A stretch of 20,697 bases of DNA from Clostridia bacterium (GTDB taxonomy: Bacteria > Bacillota > Clostridia > Oscillospirales > Butyricicoccaceae). The notes under the pieces were generated by a model that saw only the letters and a list, made by a program, of their open reading frames with translations, had not been told where the DNA came from and did no database searches. Location: contig JAFQKM010000151.1 of NCBI GenBank assembly GCA_017396925.1, forward strand, positions 1 to 20,697. Reading direction: 5' to 3'. The stretch's first letter is position 1. Each line of letters opens with the position of its first letter. This document shows positions 15,297 through 20,697 of this stretch, one piece after another. The position numbers and the translations under genes were made by a program.

Positions 15297-16166
15297 TTAG
15301 CCTTCCATAGCCTCGGCGATGGCGTTGGTCAGAGCGGCAAAGCGCTCGATATCCAGAGTCTCGCCGCGGGCCGAGGGTGAAATGCCGCAGAACTCCATGC
15401 AGGCCTTGAGCTGGTCCTTGGTCAGCTGGCCGCCGAAACCGGTGCCAAGGCAGTTGAGCAGGGTCTTTCTGCGCTGGGCGAAGGCCGCCTTGACCACGCG
15501 GAAGAAGAGCTTTTCGCTGCAGACCTGTACGGGCGGTTCCTTATAGAGATCCATACGGACAACGGCCGAATCGACCTTGGGCGAAGGAATGAAGCACTCG
15601 CGACCGACATCGAGGATGACGCGGGCCTGTGCATTATAGGCAATATAGGGGGTAAATGCACCGTATTCGGCCGAACCGGCTTCGGCACAGATACGGTCGG
15701 CAACCTCCTTCTGGACCATAACGGTGACCGAATCGAAGCACTTGCTGTCGATCAGCGCCGCAATGGCGGGAGAGGTGATGTAATAGGGCAGGTTGGCGCA
15801 GGCGATGATGCGCTTGGCGTTGGGGAAATGCTCTTCCACAATGGCCGGAATATCGACCTTGAGGATGTCGCCGGGAACCAGGGTGAAATTGTCGAACTCG
15901 CCCATGGTGTCGGCCAGCAGGGCGGGCAGACGCTTGTCGAGCTCGATGGAGACGACCTTCTTTGCGCGCTTGCACAGCTCCTGGGTCAGGGTGCCGATAC
16001 CGGGGCCGACCTCCAGCACGCAGGTCTCTTCGTCGATCCCGGCCAGCTCGGCGATATCGTAGGGGACCGAAGCCTCACAGAGGAAGTTCTGGCCCAGGCC
16101 CTTGGAGAAGGAAAAGCCATGCTTGGCCAGCAGGACTTTGATGACATTGATATTGCAAAGATCCAT
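15297..16166 (-). CDS. rsmA: 16S rRNA dimethyladenosine transferase KsgA/RsmA
   Basis: A 289-residue SAM-dependent methyltransferase that dimethylates the two adjacent adenines in helix 45 of 16S rRNA (A1518/A1519 in E. coli numbering) late in 30S assembly. Motifs seen are 'GLGQNFL' at residues 23-29, the SAM motif 'LEVGPGIGTLT' at about 51-61, 'SIELDKRL', and the catalytic 'NLPYYITSP' at about 125-133. The C-terminal helical domain has 'AFAQRRKTLLNCL'. AAGGAG lies 7 bases before the ATG at 16166. It is the first gene of a six-gene operon and has its own promoter. Confidence 0.97.
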   Translation of the reverse strand: MDLCNINVIKVLLAKHGFSFSKGLGQNFLCEASVPYDIAELAGIDEETCVLEVGPGIGTLTQELCKRAKKVVSIELDKRLPALLADTMGEFDNFTLVPGDILKVDIPAIVEEHFPNAKRIIACANLPYYITSPAIAALIDSKCFDSVTVMVQKEVADRICAEAGSAEYGAFTPYIAYNAQARVILDVGRECFIPSPKVDSAVVRMDLYKEPPVQVCSEKLFFRVVKAAFAQRRKTLLNCLGTGFGGQLTKDQLKACMEFCGISPSARGETLDIERFAALTNAIAEAMEG

Positions 16167-16211
16167 AAATAAACTCCTTTATTGGATAAACTACATATTT
16201 CTTCATTATCC

Positions 16212-16240
16212 AGTTTAGCACAGGTAAGGCCCGGACGCAA
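16212..16240 (-). promoter_or_regulatory. Promoter of the ksgA operon (extended -10)
   Basis: On the minus strand TTGCGT (16235-16240) and TAAACT (16212-16217) are 17 bases apart, and TGC immediately precedes the -10 as an extended element. The leader to the start at 16166 is about 40 bases. The -35 lies only four bases after the hairpin that ends the upstream acetyltransferase gene. Confidence 0.7.
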
Positions 16241-16243
16241 GCA

Positions 16244-16265
16244 GAGCCGCAGTTTCCTGCGGCTC
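16244..16265 (-). terminator. Hairpin after the GNAT gene, weak T-tract
   Basis: A perfect 9-bp stem GAGCCGCAG/CTGCGGCTC with a 4-base loop lies 15 bases after the acetyltransferase stop. The following bases on the minus strand (TGCTTGCGT) are only modestly T-rich, so termination may be partial and some transcripts could run into ksgA. Confidence 0.65.
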
Positions 16266-16280
16266 GGGTGACAGACAGAT

Positions 16281-16739
16281 TCAGATTTTGACGGTATAGA
16301 CCCGAAGGCCCTCTTCGGTGTGGCTGTACAGGGCGCCAAGATGCTCGATCAGGGCAATGCTGTCGCCGTTTTCCGGCACGGCTTCAAGGATGATCTCTTC
16401 GATCCCCTGCCCTTTTGCCCATTGGATGAGGGCCAGCGAGATCTCCTTTGCATATCCCCTGCCCCAGTGCGCACGGGAGAGGATCCAGCCCAGCTCGTAT
16501 CGGGCGGAATCCCCCATATAGGGATGCCAGATGACATGGCCGATGGGCAGGCCGCTTTCTTTCAGGCAGAGGCAGCCGACCCTTTCTGCACAGCTTGTGA
16601 CAAAACTTTTCACCTGTTCAAGGCCAAAGGGCGGCTCGATATACCGCATGGCAATGGGATCGCCCAGCCATGCAAGGGCCGCTTCCCCATCGGCTTCGGC
16701 AAAGGGACGAAGGATCAGACGGGCGGTTTCGATCTGCAT
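16281..16739 (-). CDS. GNAT family N-acetyltransferase (RimJ/RimL type)
   Basis: A 152-residue acetyltransferase of the GNAT superfamily. It begins with the RimJ/RimL-type 'IETARLILRPF', has the acetyl-CoA-binding motif A 'AHWGRGYAKE' at about 90-99, and ends with 'ENGDSIALIEHLGA', where an Asn/Ser pair precedes the conserved helix. It transfers an acetyl group from acetyl-CoA to an amine such as a protein N-terminus or small molecule; substrate unknown. It starts two bases after the MATE stop, with AAGAAGG in the last MATE codons, so the two are one transcript. A resistance or detoxification pairing with MATE is possible but unproven. Confidence 0.92.
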   Translation of the reverse strand: MQIETARLILRPFAEADGEAALAWLGDPIAMRYIEPPFGLEQVKSFVTSCAERVGCLCLKESGLPIGHVIWHPYMGDSARYELGWILSRAHWGRGYAKEISLALIQWAKGQGIEEIILEAVPENGDSIALIEHLGALYSHTEEGLRVYTVKI

Positions 16740-16741
16740 CT

Positions 16742-18118
16742 TTAGGCCTTCTTCAGTTCATGGCGATACTTGCGCCAGATGGCGAAATAGAAATAGGTCA
16801 TAACGCTGCAGGCGGCGCAGGCCCAGCCGAAGGGATAGCCGCGGTAGACGTTGACAACGTCGTAGTTCATATGCATGGTGACGGCCAGGAAGATCTGGCG
16901 GCAGACGACCATACCGAAGACCGAGCAGCACATAACCACCTTGGACTTGCCGAAACCGCGGGTGGCGTTGGCAAACAGGGCGTTGAGCGACTGGATAAAG
17001 TAGCAGGGCATCATGACATGGACCATGCCGACGCCGTAGGCGATGGAATCGGGGTCGGTGGTGAAGATAGAGACCGCCTTTTCGGCCAGGAAATAGACCG
17101 GCGTGCCGATGAGGGCGATCATGGTGAAGTTGATGCACATACAGTAGAGCAGCGACTTGAAGGCACGGTCGAGCTTGCCGGCGCCGTAGTTCTGGCTGAT
17201 GAAGGTGGTGGCCGACTGGCCGACCGACTGGGCGATCAGGCCGACAAACTTATCGATCTTTTTGGCGGCGCCGATGCCGGCCATGGCCGACGAGCCGAAG
17301 CCGTTGATATAGCGCTGGACAAAAAGGTTGGAGATCGAGATCAGGCTCGACTGGATGGCAGCCGGCAGACCGAGGTCGATGACCTCGCGGACCAGATCCT
17401 TTTCCATTTTCAGATGGCTGAAGGTGACCTTATAGACGTCTTCGGTGCGGGTCAGCTGCAGGAAAACCAGCGTGACCGAGGTCAGCTGGGAGATGATGGT
17501 GGCCAACGCAACGCCCATAACGCCCATCCTGAACCATACGACAAAAAGCAGGTCGAGGATGATATTGACAACGCTGGAAATGACCAGATAGAAGAAGGGA
17601 TGGCGGGAGTCGCCGACGGCGCGGAGGATACCCGAGCCGACATTGTAGATGGCGGTAAAGAGGATACCGGCCAGATAGATGCGCAGATAGGAGGCCGCTT
17701 CGGCATAGACATCGGCCGGACAGCCGACCATCTTCAGCAGCAGCGGCGTGCAGACAATGCCCAGAGTGGCCATGCAGAGGCCGAGGATGAGGGCAAAGCA
17801 GAGGGCGGTGTGGATGGCGTCGTGGAGACGCTCGTAGGTCTGGGCGCCGAAATACCGGGCCAGCAATACGCCGCAGCCGGTGGACAGACCGGTGAAAAAG
17901 CCGACCAACAGCTGGGAGATATCCGAGCTGGCCGAAACGGCAGCCAGCGCGGTGGTGCCGACATAACGGCCGACAACGATGGCGTCGACGCTGTTGTAGA
18001 GATTCTGAAAGACCTGACCTGCCAGAATGGGCAGTGCAAAGATGATGATCAGCCGGACGATGTTGCCCTGGGTCATATCCATACTGCTTCGGCGGCCGGT
18101 TCTGGTGGCTGCTGCCAT
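16742..18118 (-). CDS. MATE family efflux transporter (second copy in window)
   Basis: A 458-residue membrane protein with about 12 hydrophobic segments. It shares the start motif 'DMTQGNI' and the segment 'GILRAVGDSRHPFFYL' with the other MATE protein in this window, but the two are clearly diverged paralogues, not a recent duplication. It exports unknown cationic compounds against a Na+ or H+ gradient. The ATG at 18118 follows AAAGGGG by 9 bases. It has a strong promoter and is co-transcribed with the acetyltransferase gene downstream. Confidence 0.95.
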   Translation of the reverse strand: MAAATRTGRRSSMDMTQGNIVRLIIIFALPILAGQVFQNLYNSVDAIVVGRYVGTTALAAVSASSDISQLLVGFFTGLSTGCGVLLARYFGAQTYERLHDAIHTALCFALILGLCMATLGIVCTPLLLKMVGCPADVYAEAASYLRIYLAGILFTAIYNVGSGILRAVGDSRHPFFYLVISSVVNIILDLLFVVWFRMGVMGVALATIISQLTSVTLVFLQLTRTEDVYKVTFSHLKMEKDLVREVIDLGLPAAIQSSLISISNLFVQRYINGFGSSAMAGIGAAKKIDKFVGLIAQSVGQSATTFISQNYGAGKLDRAFKSLLYCMCINFTMIALIGTPVYFLAEKAVSIFTTDPDSIAYGVGMVHVMMPCYFIQSLNALFANATRGFGKSKVVMCCSVFGMVVCRQIFLAVTMHMNYDVVNVYRGYPFGWACAACSVMTYFYFAIWRKYRHELKKA

Positions 18119-18157
18119 AGAAACACGCCCCTTTTCTTAATCGTTTGATAATATAAT

Positions 18158-18186
18158 AGTATACTCCTTTTTCGCCCCCTTTGCAA
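18158..18186 (-). promoter_or_regulatory. Promoter of the MATE-GNAT operon
   Basis: On the minus strand TTGCAA (18181-18186) and TATACT (18158-18163) are separated by exactly 17 bases, both close to consensus. The leader to the ATG at 18118 is about 35-40 bases. The GC-rich inverted repeats just upstream (about 18171-18207) have no T-tract, so I see no clear terminator for azlD. Confidence 0.8.
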
Positions 18187-18221
18187 GGGCGGCGCCGGCG
18201 CGGCATTTCCGTCGGGGCTTA

Positions 18222-18548
18222 TCAGAAGATCTGCTGGACCAGCACCATATAACACAGGGTGCCCACGATGATGCTTAGCAGCGTGCTGCGCTTCCACAGA
18301 TATAAAAGGGCGACGACCAGACCGGCAATGCAAGTGGGCAGGAAGCCCGAAAGGGCGGAAAAATGCATCCCTTTCAGGCAATAGACCACCAGCATACCCA
18401 TAACCGCACAGGGCAGCAGCCGGCCCAGCTTTTCCACCGTCGCAGGGGTCTTTCGTTTTCCGTTAAAGACGACAAAGGGCAGAAAGCGCAGCGCGGCGGT
18501 CACCAGCGCGATGACGGCTGCCATGGTCCAGATCTGAAGCTCAGTCAT
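18222..18548 (-). CDS. azlD: AzlD-type branched-chain amino acid transport subunit
   Basis: A 108-residue membrane protein with four hydrophobic segments, matching AzlD in length and in elements such as 'ALRFLPFVVF' and 'LPCAVMGMLVVYCLK'. AzlD works with AzlC as a two-part exporter; in Bacillus subtilis azlC and azlD have been linked to branched-chain amino acid transport and azaleucine resistance. The gene overlaps azlC by eight bases, with GGAGG inside the azlC end about 9 bases before the ATG. Confidence 0.93.
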   Translation of the reverse strand: MTELQIWTMAAVIALVTAALRFLPFVVFNGKRKTPATVEKLGRLLPCAVMGMLVVYCLKGMHFSALSGFLPTCIAGLVVALLYLWKRSTLLSIIVGTLCYMVLVQQIF

Positions 18549-19224
18549 GTTTCCTCTCCTCCTTATACAGGCACAGCATCAGCGTGATGATCAGCATGGC
18601 GGGGATCAGAAAATGCTCGGGGCCGAACAGCAGAAGGCAGGCCGCCGAAACGGCCACGCCGATGACCGAGGCGGCACGATGGCCGGCCGACAGCCACTGT
18701 TCGAGAAAAACCGTCAGAAAGAGGGCGGTCAGCGCGAAATCGATGCCCTCGCTGTTGAACCGAACAACACTGCCGATGGCCGCCCCCATGGCCGAACCGG
18801 CAACCCAATAGAGGTGATCGAAAAGCGAGACCCAGAAATAATAGCGGTGCTTCTCGCCGTCGGGGATGGCGGCATTGTCGCCGCACAGCAGCGAATAGGT
18901 CTCGTCGGTCAGCGTGAAGATCAGATAGGGCCTGCATCTGCCGGTATCTTTGTATTTCTCCAGCATGGATACCCCGTAAAACAGATGGCGTGCATTGACC
19001 ATCAGGGTCGTCAGCGCCGCCGTCAGCAGCGATGCGCCGCCCGTCAGCAGTCCGACAGCCACATACTGCATGGAGCCGGCATAGATAAAGGCGCTCATAC
19101 AGACGGCCAGCGCCATGCTGAAGCCGCAGGCGTGCATGATGATGCCAAAGCCAAAGCCCAGCACCAGATAGCCCGCCATGACGGGGATGGTCGCCGTAAA
19201 GGCGGCCTTGATCGTTTGTTTCAT
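18541..19224 (-). CDS. azlC: AzlC family branched-chain amino acid exporter subunit
   Basis: A 227-residue membrane protein with about six hydrophobic segments. The N-terminal 'AAFTATIPVMAGYLVLGFGFGI' and 'FIYAGSMQYVAVGLL', then 'LTTLMVNARHLFYGVSM' and 'TDETYSLL', are all AzlC signatures. Together with AzlD it likely exports branched-chain amino acids or analogues. The ATG at 19224 follows GAGAGG by 7 bases and lies 26 bases after the sbcC stop, so it is likely transcribed with sbcC, although repair and transport functions are unrelated. Confidence 0.94.
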   Translation of the reverse strand: MKQTIKAAFTATIPVMAGYLVLGFGFGIIMHACGFSMALAVCMSAFIYAGSMQYVAVGLLTGGASLLTAALTTLMVNARHLFYGVSMLEKYKDTGRCRPYLIFTLTDETYSLLCGDNAAIPDGEKHRYYFWVSLFDHLYWVAGSAMGAAIGSVVRFNSEGIDFALTALFLTVFLEQWLSAGHRAASVIGVAVSAACLLLFGPEHFLIPAMLIITLMLCLYKEERKHD

Positions 19225-19250
19225 TCTGTATCCTCTCTTTCGGCTCGGCT

Positions 19251-20697
19251 TCAGGCCAGGATCGCGGCGCGGCTGCCGCCGGTCTTGTCTTTGGTGACAA
19301 CGATCTGGCGGTCGATCTTCTCCTTCAGCTCGGCCACATGGGAGATGATGCCCACCAATCGGTTACCCTCAGCCAGACCGCAGAGGGTCTGAATGGCCTG
19401 ACGGCGGGATTCGTCGTCCAGTGTGCCGAAGCCCTCGTCGATGAACATGGTGTCCAGTTGGATGCCGCCGGCCGAAGCCTGCACCTCGTCGGCCAGGCCC
19501 AGCGCCAGCGAGAGGGACGCCTTGAAGGCCTCGCCGCCCGACAGCGAGCTGACGCTGCGTGTGGTGCCGTTGTAGTGGTCGATGACGTCCAGCTCGAGGC
19601 CACTCTGGCTGCGGTTCTGTGCCGCGGTCTGCCGGCGGATGAGGGTATACTGTCCGCCCGTCATGCCGTCGAAGCGCAGATTGGCGCGGCGGATGATGCG
19701 GTCGAAGAAGGTCATCTGAATATAGGTCTCCAGCATGATCTTCTCCTTGCCGGCCAGCCTGCCGCTTGCCGTCTGATCAAGGGCATTGACCCATCGGGCG
19801 CGCTTGTCGAGTTCGGCCAGATCGGCCGACCGGGCACGGATATTCTCCAGTGTGCTGCGGTTGGCCTCCAGTCTTGCATGGATGGCCTTCTGCTGCTCGA
19901 GGATGGCGTTTTTGTCGGCGGTCAGCAGCTGCTGCTTTTCCCGCTCGGCTTCGATCTCGACCTCGCAGCCTGCCCCCAGCTGCTTCTGCAGCTGGGCTTT
20001 GGTGCCTTCCAGAGCGGCCTGCTGCTTTTCACAGGCCTGCAGACGGTTCTGTGCATTTTCCAGCGCCTGCTGCAGGCAAAGCTTTTCGGCCTCCAATGCC
20101 TTGCGGTGGGCAAGGGCGGCCGATTTGCTCTCGAAGGCCAGACCGGCGCGGAGGGCCTCCAGCTGCTCCAGCTGTTCTTTTCGCCGTGCCGTGCCGCCGG
20201 CCAGGGTCTCGCGCAGTTCGATCAGCGCTGTCTGCAGATCGGCAAGGGCCTTCTCCCCTGCTGCGATGTCCTGCTCGAGTTTGATGCGTGTGCCGATACG
20301 CAGGTCCTCTTCTTCGATGGCGCGGCGCCGGGCGGTGATCTGTTTATCGGTCTCGGCCAGCAGGGCAGCCACGCGGTCTTCGGCTTCTTCCAGCGTACAT
20401 CCGGGCAGCATGCGCCCCAGCTGTTCGGTCAGGGCGGCTGCTTTGGCCTCCTGCCTGCCCTTCAGCTCGCCTGCACGGGCGCTGTCGCGGTTGGCCTCGC
20501 CCTGGGCAAGCTCCCAGGCCGCCTTTGCGGCCTCTACCTCCTCTCGGGTGGGCGCACTCTCGGGCGCACGGGCGATCTGCGGATGGACGGTCGAGCCGCA
20601 GACCGGGCAGGGCTGCCCCTCGGTCAGTGTACGGGCCAGAATACCGGCCTGGGCGTCGAGAAAGGCACGGCTGCAGCGGGTATAGGCCTGCTGGGCA
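19251..20697 (-). CDS. sbcC: Exonuclease subunit SbcC, N-terminus outside the window
   Basis: The frame is open from the right edge to the TGA at 19251, 481 residues of the C-terminal part. The internal ATG at 20411 is not the start. A zinc-hook CPVC (20598-20609), followed by 'GSTVHP', marks the dimerisation apex. It is followed by about 250 residues of Glu/Gln/Ala-rich coiled coil, then the ABC ATPase half: signature 'LSGGEAFKASLSLALG' (LSGGE at 19530-19544), Walker B/D-loop 'MFIDEGFGTLD' and H-loop 'IISHVAEL'. With SbcD it forms the Mre11-Rad50-type nuclease that processes hairpins and double-strand ends. The N-terminal Walker A half and any sbcD lie beyond the right edge. azlC follows 26 bases downstream. 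Confidence 0.95.
   Translation of the reverse strand, partial: AQQAYTRCSRAFLDAQAGILARTLTEGQPCPVCGSTVHPQIARAPESAPTREEVEAAKAAWELAQGEANRDSARAGELKGRQEAKAAALTEQLGRMLPGCTLEEAEDRVAALLAETDKQITARRRAIEEEDLRIGTRIKLEQDIAAGEKALADLQTALIELRETLAGGTARRKEQLEQLEALRAGLAFESKSAALAHRKALEAEKLCLQQALENAQNRLQACEKQQAALEGTKAQLQKQLGAGCEVEIEAEREKQQLLTADKNAILEQQKAIHARLEANRSTLENIRARSADLAELDKRARWVNALDQTASGRLAGKEKIMLETYIQMTFFDRIIRRANLRFDGMTGGQYTLIRRQTAAQNRSQSGLELDVIDHYNGTTRSVSSLSGGEAFKASLSLALGLADEVQASAGGIQLDTMFIDEGFGTLDDESRRQAIQTLCGLAEGNRLVGIISHVAELKEKIDRQIVVTKDKTGGSRAAILA

Noticed and set aside
16670..18148. A 492-codon open frame on the plus strand, antisense to the MATE gene.
   Set aside because: Same pattern of Asp/Gly/Gln-rich composition opposite a well-supported MATE protein, and no ribosome binding site. 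A codon-bias shadow.
18171..18207. A terminator for azlD in the GC-rich inverted repeats upstream of the MATE promoter.
   Set aside because: The possible stems are imperfect and are followed by A-rich, not T-rich, sequence on the minus strand.
1..20697. CRISPR arrays, insertion sequences, phage genes or genomic-island signs.
   Set aside because: No regularly spaced repeats, transposase or integrase motifs or tRNA-flanked boundaries were seen; gene content and codon use are uniform and housekeeping-like.

Overview
The window looks like an ordinary chromosomal segment from a moderately GC-rich Firmicute of the class Clostridia, probably a gut Oscillospirales/Ruminococcaceae-type organism. The reasons are the strong AGGAGG-type ribosome binding sites, the AT-rich sigma-A-like promoters set in GC-rich DNA, and a gene set (YitT, DUF951, DUF4349, LspA-RluD, AzlCD, Cof-type HAD) typical of that group. 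This placement is inference; there is no rRNA or other definitive marker. No tRNA, CRISPR array, insertion sequence, integrase, phage gene or origin was seen. 24 protein genes nearly fill the window, two of them cut by its edges, and no gap without a gene exceeds about 210 bases.

Layout. (1) Bases 2-553 (+): the end of a regulator-like protein, facing brnQ across a shared terminator. (2) 607-5225 (-): a brnQ-type transporter with its own promoter, then the operon lspA - rluD-like pseudouridine synthase - HAD phosphatase - yitT, transcribed towards brnQ; the first two junctions are 4-base stop/start overlaps. (3) 5356-6348 (-): a DUF4349 lipoprotein, divergent from an AEC permease at 6555, which is followed by rpe (both +). 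(4) 8320-9234 (-): a stand-alone three-S1-domain protein, divergent from a small plus-strand operon of DUF951 protein, isochorismatase-fold hydrolase and an unnamed Cys-rich protein (9360-10525). (5) 16166 down to 10566 (-): a tightly packed six-gene run, ksgA - YcaQ-type DNA glycosylase - DUF1294 - SLC13-like permease - EamA permease - MATE exporter. (6) 18118 down to 16281 (-): MATE exporter plus GNAT acetyltransferase. (7) Right edge down to 18222 (-): sbcC (5' end missing) - azlC - azlD.

Functional themes. Information maintenance is represented by KsgA and the RluD-like enzyme (rRNA modification), the YcaQ-like glycosylase and SbcC (DNA repair), and an S1 RNA-binding protein. Membrane transport is heavily represented: BrnQ for branched-chain amino acid uptake, AzlCD for probable branched-chain amino acid export, two MATE exporters, and AEC, EamA, SLC13-like and YitT proteins. 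LspA and a lipoprotein gene sit next to each other but are separate transcription units.

I did not find convincing evidence of a new biological system. The observations most worth a second look are two terminators that share the same 10-bp stem core, the unnamed Cys-rich protein at 10079-10525, the coupling of ksgA to a YcaQ-type glycosylase and a train of transporters, and an unexplained palindrome upstream of rpe. Many long antisense open frames exist; I attribute them to codon bias and leave them out.
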